Source: Flavobacterium psychrotrophum (GTDB lineage Bacteria > Bacteroidota > Bacteroidia > Flavobacteriales > Flavobacteriaceae). From it: a DNA stretch of 64,000 nt. Below the pieces are notes generated by a model, which saw only the letters and a program-made list of their open reading frames with translations, did no database searches and was not told the origin of the DNA. A program made the translations under genes and the position numbers. Position 1 is the stretch's first letter, and every line of letters starts with the position of its first letter. This document shows, in pieces, positions 22,923 through 31,309 of the stretch. Location: NCBI RefSeq assembly GCF_003403075.1, contig NZ_CP031557.1, positions 3,720,001-3,784,000 on the forward strand, written 5' to 3'.

Positions 22923-24799
22923 ACACGTTATACTTAACGGTTTATGCAGAGCAAGACAGTAAATCAACCGCTGCTTTGCTTAATCAGCAACCTTTTGCAG
23001 AAGAAAAAGATAACAGGAAACTGAGTTTTAAGGCTAAAGACATTGGGGATGTCGTTAATCCTAAACCATCTGACCTCGCTATTGTTATAGCGCCCGAAGG
23101 AAATAAAGCTGCTAACGAACTTGCCGAAAAACTGCGCCAAAACCAAAACCTGCGTATAAGGGTTACAGAAGGTTATGATGATGTGTATGCTAAAGTACAC
23201 GAAATAGTAAGCGAATTAGAAAAGGCATTAGAACTTGGCATGAGCCTGGTTGATTTTCTTCAGATATACAGACGCTGCATTTCGATGGAAAAAATTCAAA
23301 ACCAAATTGAAATTTTCAATACCGGCATCGCAAAAATAAACCTGGATCGCCAGGCCGTTATAGGCGATGGCATTACATTGTTGCAAAAAGACGAAGCCAC
23401 CAGCCTTGCAGAATTTTTTGACAGCAAAAGAGATAATTACAAACTTAAAAAGTTTGTACCCGCATCTGGCGCTGCAACACGCATGTTTAAATTTCTGCAT
23501 GATTTTATGCTGGGCTACGATCCTAAAAAAGAAACCATTAACGGCTATATAAACCGTGTTAGAGACAACTCGTTACAGGTATTTTTACTTGGGCTGGAGC
23601 GTTTTCCGTTCTACAAAGCCATAAGTGCCGTATCTGATAAAAATATAGAATGCCCTGATAAGGAAAACGAGAACGTGCGTGAAGACGAACGTAACTACAG
23701 CTTTATCAAAACCATGATGAGCGAAGAGTACTTTGATTATGCCAATAAGCCAAAGGGTATACTGCCGTTTCATTGCTATGGCGATTTTAGCGCCACTCCT
23801 GTCTATGAGCATTTAAAAGAAGCCGTGGCTTATGCAAGTTCTAAGGGACAAACTCATGTGCACTTTACCATATCTGAAAACCACCTTAACGGTTTCCTTG
23901 ATTCTATTAACGATGCACGCGGCAAAGTAGAAGCAGAATCGGGCGTTAAGATCAACTTTAACTTTACTTATCAGCACCAGGAAACCGACACTATAGCGGT
24001 AGATCTTGAGAACAAACCGTTTAGAGACGAGAAAGGCGGCTTGCTTTTCCGTCCCGGGGGGCATGGTGCACTTATCGAAAACCTTAATCGCCTTGATGCC
24101 GATGTGGTGTTTATTAAAAACATAGACAACGTGCGCCATACAAAGATAGATACTATATCTACTTACAAAAAAGCGCTTGCAGGCATTATGATAAAGCTGC
24201 AGGAAAAGATATTTGGCTATATGAACGACATTGAGAGTGGCAACATTAATGAAGCCGAGCTTGATGAAATTGTAAAGTTTGCAGAACAGGAACTGTCTCA
24301 GGACATATCGCCTGATTTTGATAAATTTACCCTGCAAAACAAGTTCTTATATGTTATGGAACTGTTGGACCGCCCTATCCGCGTATGCGGTATGGTTAAG
24401 AACGAAGGCGAACCCGGTGGTGGCCCATTCTGGGTAAAAGGCAAGCGTGGCAGGCTGTCGCTGCAAATTGTAGAAAGCTCGCAAATAGACTTTGATAACA
24501 AAATACAGAGCCACATTTTTAGCCAGAGTACACACTTTAACCCGGTAGACCTGGTATGCGGCCTTAAAGATTATAAAGGAGAACGTTTTAACCTGCAGGA
24601 CTATGTAGACACTAATACGGGCTTTATTGTGCAGAAGAACCGCATGGGTAAAGACGTAAAATCGTACGAGCTTCCGGGCTTATGGAATGGTGCTATGGCC
24701 GGATGGATAACCGTGTTTGTAGAGGTGCCTCTTAAAACCTTTAACCCGGTTAAAACCGTAAACGACCTGCTGAAGCCTGCACACCAGGACCCGGCATAA
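22892..24799 (+). CDS. DUF4301 family protein with N-terminal extension
   Basis: 635 residues. The start at 22892 overlaps pnuC by 31 bases. The DUF4301 core begins about residue 117 (DFLQIYRRCISMEKIQNQIE). Characteristic blocks are KKFVPASGAATRMFKFL, GILPFHCYGDFSATPVYEHL, LFRPGGHGALIENLNRLDADVVFIKNIDN and MVKNEGEPGGGPFWV. The biochemical role is unknown; glycine-rich blocks suggest nucleotide or sugar-nucleotide binding. Residues 1-115 (SDLAIVIAPEGNKAANEL) look like a small Rossmann-like domain and lie outside the family core as I remember it. Next gene arfB is 10 bases away. Confidence 0.85.
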   Translation: MEENFTRQKVNTLYLTVYAEQDSKSTAALLNQQPFAEEKDNRKLSFKAKDIGDVVNPKPSDLAIVIAPEGNKAANELAEKLRQNQNLRIRVTEGYDDVYAKVHEIVSELEKALELGMSLVDFLQIYRRCISMEKIQNQIEIFNTGIAKINLDRQAVIGDGITLLQKDEATSLAEFFDSKRDNYKLKKFVPASGAATRMFKFLHDFMLGYDPKKETINGYINRVRDNSLQVFLLGLERFPFYKAISAVSDKNIECPDKENENVREDERNYSFIKTMMSEEYFDYANKPKGILPFHCYGDFSATPVYEHLKEAVAYASSKGQTHVHFTISENHLNGFLDSINDARGKVEAESGVKINFNFTYQHQETDTIAVDLENKPFRDEKGGLLFRPGGHGALIENLNRLDADVVFIKNIDNVRHTKIDTISTYKKALAGIMIKLQEKIFGYMNDIESGNINEAELDEIVKFAEQELSQDISPDFDKFTLQNKFLYVMELLDRPIRVCGMVKNEGEPGGGPFWVKGKRGRLSLQIVESSQIDFDNKIQSHIFSQSTHFNPVDLVCGLKDYKGERFNLQDYVDTNTGFIVQKNRMGKDVKSYELPGLWNGAMAGWITVFVEVPLKTFNPVKTVNDLLKPAHQDPA

Positions 24800-24809
24800 A
24801 TTTTTAATT

Positions 24810-25211
24810 GTGGACACGGATAAGATTCTTACAGAACTGGATTATAAGGCGGTACGCAGCAGCGGAGCCGGTGGACAAAACGTAAACAAGGTATCCAGCA
24901 AGGTAGTGCTTGGGTTTAGGCCAGAGGCTTCTGCGGCGTTATCTGATGAGGAGAAGGCACTGATAGCCGAAAGGCTTGCCAACCGCATTAATAACGATGG
25001 AATGCTTATACTGCAATGCGATGAAGACCGCAGCCAGTTTAGAAACAAGGATATTGTTACCCGTAGGTTTCTGCAATTAATTGAAAATGCACTTAAGATA
25101 CAAACAGTGCGCAAGCCTACTAAAATTCCGCGTTCTGTTATAAAAAAACGGCTGGAGGGCAAACGCCACAATGCCGATAAGAAACAAGGCAGGCGAAAGC
25201 CGGATTTTTAA
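24810..25211 (+). CDS. arfB: Alternative ribosome-rescue factor ArfB (peptidyl-tRNA hydrolase domain)
   Basis: 133 residues starting at GTG 24810. The GGQ motif is at 21-23 in RSSGAGGQNVNKV, and the basic C-terminal tail (IKKRLEGKRHNADKKQGRRK) is the one that enters the empty mRNA channel. It releases nascent chains from ribosomes stalled on truncated mRNA. It is 10 bases after DUF4301, so it is the last gene of that operon; a strong terminator follows. Confidence 0.92.
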   Translation: MDTDKILTELDYKAVRSSGAGGQNVNKVSSKVVLGFRPEASAALSDEEKALIAERLANRINNDGMLILQCDEDRSQFRNKDIVTRRFLQLIENALKIQTVRKPTKIPRSVIKKRLEGKRHNADKKQGRRKPDF

Positions 25212-25272
25212 TTCTGATTATCAGATATTAGATTGTTTTTATAATCTATGTTTATTACAATATTACAAGCTT

Positions 25273-25296
25273 AGGGCTGCCAAACGGCAGCCCTTT
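25273..25296 (+). terminator. Terminator after arfB
   Basis: AGGGCTGCC / GGCAGCCCT with a four-base AAAC loop, then TTTGTTTTT. Confidence 0.85.
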
Positions 25297-25394
25297 GTTT
25301 TTGAATATAGCCGGAGCCATTTCTCTATATCCTAACAGCATTGTTGCTCAACCGTTTAGCATTGTACCGTTCAAACATTTTTTTCAACACGATT

Positions 25395-25549
25395 TTTCTT
25401 AACCACATAGAAACATAGCTGTTAGTTCCCCAAAAACCATTCAAAGTTCACATAGTAAAAGCTGCGCTTTACATAGCACTATGTGCAAAATCTAATTTCT
25501 ATTTTACCTCTTAACTCAAAAAACTATGCCTCTATGTGGTCAGAAAAAG
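25395..25549. repeat. Long imperfect inverted repeat, CACATAG family
   Basis: Starts TTTTTCTTAACCACATAGAA and ends CTCTATGTGGTCAGAAAAAG, its inverse, with inner ACATAG / CTATGTG words. It is a variant of the CACAAAG elements. Together with the terminator and riboswitch it accounts for the 630-base gap 25212-25841. Confidence 0.6.
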
Positions 25550-25647
25550 AATGTGTTAGCTCATAGATACAGTTCCGATTTTCGCTGATTCATTACTAAT
25601 TTTTTCAATCTTTTAATTTTTCAATTTTCTAATCATAAATAAATAAT

Positions 25648-25655
25648 TACATTTG
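25648..25655 (+). promoter_or_regulatory. Promoter -7 box for the TPP riboswitch transcript
   Basis: TACATTTG, exact TAnnTTTG, about 6 bases before the riboswitch P1 stem begins. Confidence 0.7.
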
Positions 25656-25660
25656 CCGCG

Positions 25661-25733
25661 TCTCAAAGGGGTGCCCTAAACAATCGGGCTGAGATCATAC
25701 CCAAAGAACCTGGGCGGGTAATGCCGCCAAGGG
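25661..25733 (+). promoter_or_regulatory. TPP (thiamine pyrophosphate) riboswitch
   Basis: The THI box is clear: AAAGGGGTGCCC, GGGCTGAGATCATACCC, AAGAACCTGGGCGGGTAATG and CCGCCAAGGGA in the right order. The CTGAGA and ACCTG..GGGTAATGCC elements bind the pyrimidine and pyrophosphate of TPP. It lies about 110 bases upstream of a TonB-dependent receptor. No intrinsic terminator is evident behind it; a hairpin over the start codon (25823-25843) suggests translational control. Confidence 0.95.
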
Positions 25734-25822
25734 AAAACAAGGCAATAGAACGGAGTGCACGCCGAAACTATGCCCGGAAAAACAATTTTAACCATTAAAC
25801 AAAAAGAATAATTACCCCTTTT

Positions 25823-25843
25823 ATTCGTAAGCTATTTACGGAT
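25823..25843 (+). promoter_or_regulatory. Hairpin sequestering the receptor start codon
   Basis: ATTCGTAA (25823-25830) pairs with TTACGGAT (25836-25843) around GCTAT, an eight-pair stem including one G-T. Its 3' arm includes the first two bases of the ATG at 25842. It is a plausible expression platform of the TPP riboswitch, though the switching partner sequence was not worked out. Confidence 0.45.
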
Positions 25844-28025
25844 GAAAAAATTATTTAAAAAAGCTTCTGAGCCACTTAGCCATTTAGCCGCTAAGCCATT
25901 ATTTCTTCTTATAACAACACTTTTATCGTCGGTGGCTTTTGCGCAACAGCCCGCTACGGCTCAAGACAGTATTAATAAGCTGGACGAGGTACTGGTACAG
26001 GCCGTGCGTGTAAATACAAACACACCTGTTACTTTTAGCAACATTACTAAAGCAGAACTTGCCCCGCGCAATCTGGGGCAGGACATCCCGCTGCTTTTAA
26101 ACTACCTGCCCAGTGTTGTTACCACTACAGATGCCGGTAATGGCATAGGTTATAGCAGCATACGTGTGCGTGGCGCCGATGCCAGCCGCATAAACGTAAC
26201 GCTTAACGGCATACCGTATAATGATGCCGAATCGCACGGTACTTTTTGGGTAAACATGGGCGACTTTGCATCGAGTGCAGAGAACATTCAGCTACAGCGC
26301 GGTGTAGGTACCAGTACAAACGGTGCAGGTGCTTTTGGCGCAAGCCTTAACGTACTTACTGATGCGTTCCAGAAAAAAGCGGGTGGCGAAATATCCAACT
26401 CCTTTGGAAGTTACAATTCGCGCAAGCACACCGTTAAATTCAGCACCGGGCTTATAGACAACCATTTTGAAATTGCAGGACGCCTTTCTAACATTGAAAG
26501 TGATGGTTATATAGACAGGGCTTCGAGCAGCCTGAAATCTTATTTTTTACAGGGTACTTATGTGGGCACTACAACATTAATAAAAGCAATTGCCTTTGGC
26601 GGAAGCCAGCAAACATACCAGGCCTGGAATGGTATTGATGCGGCAACCATGAAAGAGAACCGCAGGGCTAACTCTTCTGGCTATTATACTGATGATGCAG
26701 GTGTTGTTCATTTTTATAAAAATGAAAACGACAACTACTGGCAGGATCAGTACCAGTTGCACTGGAATGAAAAATGGGCTGAAAACTGGAGCACTAACGT
26801 TGCCGCTTTTTATACTAAAGGCCGTGGATACTATGAAAACTATCGCGATGATGCCGACCTGCCGGCATATGGCATACAGCCGTTAAGTGTTAACGGACAA
26901 GATATAAGCGTAGCTGACATTATTACCCAAAAATGGCTGGACAACGATTTTTACGGAACAACCTTTTCTGCTGTTTACAACAAAAATAAACTGAACGTTA
27001 TAGTAGGCGGCGGTGCCAATAAGTATGAAGGGTCGCATTTTGGTAAAGCCATCTGGTCGCAGTATTCGGCTTCGGTAAGGCCGGATGACCGTTATTATGA
27101 CAACAGCGCCAGCAAGACCGATTTCAATATTTTTGCTAAGGCTAACTATGCTATAGGCAGCAGCCTTAGCCTATTTGGAGATATGCAATACCGCGCTGTA
27201 CATTATAAAGCTGATAATGTTACTGAAGATAATACAAGTGTAGTTCCGGCAGATGACACCTTTAACTTTTTTAATCCTAAGGCAGGACTTACCTATACCG
27301 TTAACGATAATAACAGTATTTACTTTAGCTATGCCCGTGGCAATAAAGAACCCCGCAGGGCAGATTATGAAAATGGCAGCACTAAACCCGAATCTTTAAA
27401 TGATTTTGAGCTTGGCTGGAGGTTTAAAAAGAACCGCAGTACCCTGAGCATTAACGGTTATTATATGCGCTATAAAGACCAACTTGTACTTACCGGTGCC
27501 ATTAATGATGTGGGCAGCCCTGTTTATGCTAACAGCGGCGACAGCTACCGTGCGGGTATTGAGGCCGATGCCAGTATTTATGCAACTGACTTTCTTATCA
27601 TAAAGCCTAACATTGCAATAAGTACTAACAAAAATATTGATTTTTATAACGAAACAGAAAGCGGTACTGTAAACGCAGGCGATACTCAAATTGCATTTTC
27701 GCCATCGGTAATTGCCGGTAACCAACTGATATTCGTTCCGTTTAAAAACTTCCAGGCAGCATTGCTTTCTAAATATGTAGGCGAGCAGTATATGGATAAC
27801 CTTGAAACATCGGGCAGTAAACTGAAAGATTATTTTATAAATGATATCAATGTTTCTTACGAGTTTAAAAACATATCGGTATTCAAATCGATTGTTTTAA
27901 GCGGGCTTGTAAATAACATTACAGATAAAAAGTATATTTCTAACGGATATATGTATGGAGCTGATCCTTATTATTATCCGCAGGCTACCCGCAACTTTTT
28001 AGTGGGGGCCACGCTTAAGTTTTAA
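25842..28025 (+). CDS. TonB-dependent outer-membrane receptor, predicted thiamine (or precursor) uptake
   Basis: 727 residues. Signal peptide ends SSVAFAQ. The plug domain (about 45-180) includes LDEVLVQAVRVN (TonB-box-like region), SSIRVRGADASRINVTLNG and NIQLQRGVGTSTNGAGAFG. A 22-strand-type barrel follows, ending in the aromatic C-terminus NFLVGATLKF. There is no carboxypeptidase-like N-terminal domain, as in small-molecule rather than polysaccharide receptors. The TPP riboswitch directly upstream indicates that the ligand is thiamine or a related precursor (strong inference). It is apparently monocistronic. Confidence 0.92.
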   Translation: MKKLFKKASEPLSHLAAKPLFLLITTLLSSVAFAQQPATAQDSINKLDEVLVQAVRVNTNTPVTFSNITKAELAPRNLGQDIPLLLNYLPSVVTTTDAGNGIGYSSIRVRGADASRINVTLNGIPYNDAESHGTFWVNMGDFASSAENIQLQRGVGTSTNGAGAFGASLNVLTDAFQKKAGGEISNSFGSYNSRKHTVKFSTGLIDNHFEIAGRLSNIESDGYIDRASSSLKSYFLQGTYVGTTTLIKAIAFGGSQQTYQAWNGIDAATMKENRRANSSGYYTDDAGVVHFYKNENDNYWQDQYQLHWNEKWAENWSTNVAAFYTKGRGYYENYRDDADLPAYGIQPLSVNGQDISVADIITQKWLDNDFYGTTFSAVYNKNKLNVIVGGGANKYEGSHFGKAIWSQYSASVRPDDRYYDNSASKTDFNIFAKANYAIGSSLSLFGDMQYRAVHYKADNVTEDNTSVVPADDTFNFFNPKAGLTYTVNDNNSIYFSYARGNKEPRRADYENGSTKPESLNDFELGWRFKKNRSTLSINGYYMRYKDQLVLTGAINDVGSPVYANSGDSYRAGIEADASIYATDFLIIKPNIAISTNKNIDFYNETESGTVNAGDTQIAFSPSVIAGNQLIFVPFKNFQAALLSKYVGEQYMDNLETSGSKLKDYFINDINVSYEFKNISVFKSIVLSGLVNNITDKKYISNGYMYGADPYYYPQATRNFLVGATLKF

Positions 28026-28110
28026 AAAAGTTACTTAGTTGCTGAACAACTTAAAAATATCCTGCTTTGGCAACAAGGCAGGATTTTTATTTTCCGTTTT
28101 ATTTTTTGTT

Positions 28111-28239
28111 TATTTCGCAAAGAGACACAAAGGAAACGCTAAGTTTCATAAAGAAAAAGCTGATGAAAAATATCGTTCACTAACTGTATGTGTTTAACCA
28201 GCAGTATAGCTTTGCGGGTCTGCGCCTTGGCGAGAAAAA
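28111..28239. repeat. Inverted repeat, CGCAAAG family
   Basis: TTTCGCAAAGAGACACAAAGG at the left and CTTTGCGGGTCTGCGCCTTG then GCGAGAAAA at the right. It lies between the convergent receptor and AraC genes and fills that gap. Confidence 0.55.
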
Positions 28240-28245
28240 CAAATA

Positions 28246-29118
28246 CTACACAATATGTGCTTTAAGCTCGTGCCTGTATTGTGATGCACTTTTTCCGGTT
28301 ATTTCTTTAAACGATTTATTAAAGTGACTAAAGTTATTAAAACCGCTTTCATAACATACTTCTGAAATACTCATGGGCTGCTCTGCAAGCAACTTGCAGG
28401 CATGCACCACGCGGTACTCATTTACAAAGTGTACAAAGGTTTTACGCGTCATTTTTTTAAAGTAGCGGCAAAAGCTGGGCACGGTCATACTCGCTATTTC
28501 GGCAACGTCTTCCAGCGGTATGGCTTCCCTGAAATTATCTTTTACATAGTTGAACACCATGTTAATACGGTCGTTGTCCTGCACATGGGTTTCTATGGCA
28601 AAGCCTTCGGCATTAAGCACTTTATAATCATCAGCCTGCTCCAGATCGTGCAATATGCTTATAAAACCCATAAGCCTTTCAAACGGATGTTGCCCGGCGA
28701 GGGCTTCCATACGCTCGCCTACCAGGTAGCGGGTATCGGCACCAAAGGCTATGCCGCCCCTGGCCCTTTCAAAAAGCGCCTGTATGCTTTTTGTTTCGGG
28801 CAGATCCATAAAGGTAGTTCCTAAAAAATCAGGCTTCATCTGTATTACGGTTTCGTTACGGTTACCCGTAGTATCATCGGTAAAGCCACAGTGCGGCAGG
28901 TGGCTGCCTACGAGTATAAGGTCGCCATCGGTATAATAAGACAGGTGGCTGCCTATTTGCCGCTTTCCCGAACCGCCATTTACAAAAACCAGCTCAACCT
29001 CAGGGTGGTAATGCCATACATGCGATTTTATATTGGCATTTTGCTCATAACCCGTATAGGTAAAAGAACTACCAAAAGAGGGCTCTATAACTTCGAAGGA
29101 AGGCTTCAAGTTTTTCAT
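28246..29118 (-). CDS. AraC family transcriptional regulator
   Basis: 290 residues from ATG 29118; an upstream in-frame start would place the promoter inside the gene. N-terminal cupin-like sensor domain (HVWHYHPEVELVFVNGG, then GDLILVGSHLPHCG). C-terminal double HTH at about 190-288: IPLEDVAEIASMTVPSFCRYFKKMTRKTF and SISEVCYESGFNNFSHFNKSFKEITG, the AraC signature. The sensor resembles those of sugar-responsive regulators. The target is not obvious; neighbours are convergent or divergent single genes. Confidence 0.92.
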   Translation of the reverse strand: MKNLKPSFEVIEPSFGSSFTYTGYEQNANIKSHVWHYHPEVELVFVNGGSGKRQIGSHLSYYTDGDLILVGSHLPHCGFTDDTTGNRNETVIQMKPDFLGTTFMDLPETKSIQALFERARGGIAFGADTRYLVGERMEALAGQHPFERLMGFISILHDLEQADDYKVLNAEGFAIETHVQDNDRINMVFNYVKDNFREAIPLEDVAEIASMTVPSFCRYFKKMTRKTFVHFVNEYRVVHACKLLAEQPMSISEVCYESGFNNFSHFNKSFKEITGKSASQYRHELKAHIV

Positions 29119-29140
29119 AAAATTGGTATATTTTTCTCTG

Positions 29141-29148
29141 CAAAAATA
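29141..29148 (-). promoter_or_regulatory. Promoter -7 box for the AraC gene
   Basis: TATTTTTG on the minus strand fits TAnnTTTG, 23 bases upstream of the ATG. Confidence 0.5.
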
Positions 29149-29303
29149 ATCAAAACAGGTCAATATTCGCTCAATTTAACTAAAAAACGTTTTCGTAAAG
29201 TTAATATAGCATACAAAGTGGAAAATATTGATGTAACTATATTTAGATAACGGGTGTAATTTAGCAGTATAGAATAAGTGATTAACCAAAAAGGTTTAAG
29301 AGT

Positions 29304-29897
29304 ATGAAAAATCTAATGAAATTCGGAGTAGCCCTTGTAGCAATGTTTGCAACAGTTGCAATGCACGCTAGTGACAATGATTTTAATGTTAAGGCTAAAG
29401 AAGGCGCAGGTAAAGCAATCAGCTTTACGATAAACGATACTAAAAACGTTCACGTTTCCCTATATGCAAAAGACGGTTCTGAAATTTTTGACGAAACCCT
29501 AAAAGGTAAAGACGGCAAAATAAGCAGGACTTATGATCTTAACGCACTTCCTAACGGAACTTATTACCTTGAAACTGAAACTGCTGTAAAAGTAGCCCGC
29601 CACGAAATTACTATCGAAGGCAAGAAAGCTACAGTAAGCGAGCAGGTAGTAGCTGAAATATACAAGCCGGTTGTAGTAACTAAAGACGGTATTGTAACAG
29701 TAAGCATACTAAATAACGATAAAAAGCCGGTTGACATAAAAGTATATGACGAAAACAACAACGAGGTTTACAGCGCTACTGCTGACTCTCAAACAGTTGC
29801 TAAGCGTTTTGACATCACTAAGTCAACAGCTAAAAATTTCACGCTGGTTATGAGCTACAACAACAAAACGTTTGTTGAAACTGTAGCCGCGAGATAA
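29304..29897 (+). CDS. Exported beta-sandwich protein of unknown function
   Basis: 197 residues. Signal peptide ends VAMHAS. Two related beta domains are visible: ISFTINDTKNVHVSLYAKDGSE..LPNGTYYLE in the first half, and GIVTVSILNNDKKPVDIKVYDENNNEVYS in the second. Both resemble the strands of T9SS-type or DUF3244-like sandwich domains, but no cell-wall or sorting motif follows. It is lysine-rich and probably abundant judging from regular codon use. A strong terminator follows at once. Confidence 0.75.
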   Translation: MKNLMKFGVALVAMFATVAMHASDNDFNVKAKEGAGKAISFTINDTKNVHVSLYAKDGSEIFDETLKGKDGKISRTYDLNALPNGTYYLETETAVKVARHEITIEGKKATVSEQVVAEIYKPVVVTKDGIVTVSILNNDKKPVDIKVYDENNNEVYSATADSQTVAKRFDITKSTAKNFTLVMSYNNKTFVETVAAR

Positions 29898-29914
29898 AAA
29901 TGAGGTTTGGTTAT

Positions 29915-29945
29915 AAAAAGCCGCACAGCAATGTGCGGCTTTTTT
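29915..29945 (+). terminator. Bidirectional terminator
   Basis: AAAAAGCCGCAC / GTGCGGCTTTTT with a six-base loop; it serves the exported protein gene and the convergent Gfo/Idh gene. Confidence 0.85.
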
Positions 29946-29948
29946 GTG

Positions 29949-30932
29949 CTATAAATTTCCGGATATCTTATCCATGACCCAGCTGGTGTGCGCAGCAGTT
30001 GCTCCGGTAGACGGGTGTAACTCACTACCATTCAAATGATCGCGCATATTTTGCACATGGTATAGCTGTATGTTTTCAGGATGTGCTATTACCACCTCTT
30101 CGTTACCGTTAGCGGTTGAAAGCAGCAGCGGTACCTCGTCAAATACGGCAAAGGTTATTGTGCCTTTACTACCATATATGGTAACCTTATCTTCACGCTC
30201 ATAAGCCCCGAAATTCCAGTTTCCGGAACCCGTAACATTGCTACTGTGCAGCCAGTTAGCCACAAGTGCATCTTTAGCAGTATACAACCCTTGCTGATTG
30301 AGGTTGAGCCCGTTAACATCAGTAATATTACCCAATAAGTAGGTAAACAGGTCGAGCCCATGACTGGCCAAGTCGTCAAAGTAGCCACCTGTGGCAATGG
30401 CAGCATCTGTACGCCAGTTATACTCTCCGGAAAGGTCTCTGGGTGAAGGTGTTCGCATCAGTTTCCAGCTAATATGGCGCACTACTCCTATTGCTCCGTT
30501 ATCTATCCATTCTTTAACTTTTAAAAAGCGTGGAAGTGACCTCCTGTAATAAGCCACAAACAGCGCAACACCCTTATCTTCAAAGGACTTGCAAATATCC
30601 AGGCACTCCTGCCAGGTGGGCGCCATAGGCTTTTCTATACAACAGGGCTTACCTGCGGCAGCAACCTTAAGAGCATAGTGCTTGTGGCTATCGGGCGGGG
30701 TGGCTATATAAATGGCATCTATTTCAGGGTCGTTTATAAGCAACTCTGCGTCAGCGTAATACTTCTCTACATTATGCCGCTGCGCATAATCAGCAGCTTT
30801 AGAAGCATCGCGTCGCATAACTGCTTTTAGCGCAAAGCCTTCAACTTTTTGATAGGCCGGCCCACTTTTACGTTCGGTTACATCGCCACAGCCAATGATA
30901 CCCCAACGGATAACTTTTATATCGTTGCTCAT
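29949..30932 (-). CDS. Gfo/Idh/MocA family oxidoreductase
   Basis: 327 residues. N-terminal Rossmann fold: IRWGIIGCGDVTERKSGPA, then IYIATPPDSHKHYALKVA and the family motif GKPCCIEKPMAPTWQEC (EKP). C-terminal substrate domain includes GGYFDDLASHGLDLFTYLLG with the catalytic His. These enzymes oxidise or reduce sugars and cyclitols with NAD(P). It is divergent from a TIM-barrel isomerase (31310), a frequent functional pairing in sugar or inositol-type catabolism. The exact substrate is unknown. Confidence 0.92.
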   Translation of the reverse strand: MSNDIKVIRWGIIGCGDVTERKSGPAYQKVEGFALKAVMRRDASKAADYAQRHNVEKYYADAELLINDPEIDAIYIATPPDSHKHYALKVAAAGKPCCIEKPMAPTWQECLDICKSFEDKGVALFVAYYRRSLPRFLKVKEWIDNGAIGVVRHISWKLMRTPSPRDLSGEYNWRTDAAIATGGYFDDLASHGLDLFTYLLGNITDVNGLNLNQQGLYTAKDALVANWLHSSNVTGSGNWNFGAYEREDKVTIYGSKGTITFAVFDEVPLLLSTANGNEEVVIAHPENIQLYHVQNMRDHLNGSELHPSTGATAAHTSWVMDKISGNL

Positions 30933-30979
30933 ATTTATTCAGAAGTTATATTGGCTAATGTACATATTTTTGCCGGGTG

Positions 30980-31000
30980 AAATTTTGGCGTCCAAAATTT
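30980..31000. promoter_or_regulatory. Operator-like inverted repeat
   Basis: AAATTTTGG (30980-30988) and CCAAAATTT (30992-31000), perfect nine-base arms around CGT, lie upstream of the Gfo/Idh start. The gap 30933-31309 has this, the palindrome at 31195-31212, and otherwise AT-rich sequence without an ORF. Confidence 0.45.
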
Positions 31001-31194
31001 TCAACCGACAGTACTTTACCATCCAAAACCACTATTTTGTGATATTTTTATATTACTAAACGTCAGCGCTTTATGTTTTCAATTTCCACAATTGGTATAT
31101 GTTTTTTCAAAGTACTCAAAAATTTACAATTGAAAATCAGGCGCTTATAAACAGTATTCCACATTTGCAGTGTTTTTTTTCTCAAAAAAGGCGG

Positions 31195-31212
31195 TGTTTC
31201 AGGACTGAAACA
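31195..31212. promoter_or_regulatory. Operator-like palindrome
   Basis: TGTTTCAG and CTGAAACA are perfect eight-base arms around GA, upstream of the TIM-barrel isomerase. Size and symmetry fit a dimeric repressor site. Confidence 0.5.
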
Positions 31213-31309
31213 AGCACTTCAGTACACGATACCTAAAACTTTCGTATGGCTGTAGAATGAGGTGATTATAATTTTTTTATACTTTAGTAGTCCAAAAAAC
31301 CACCAAATT

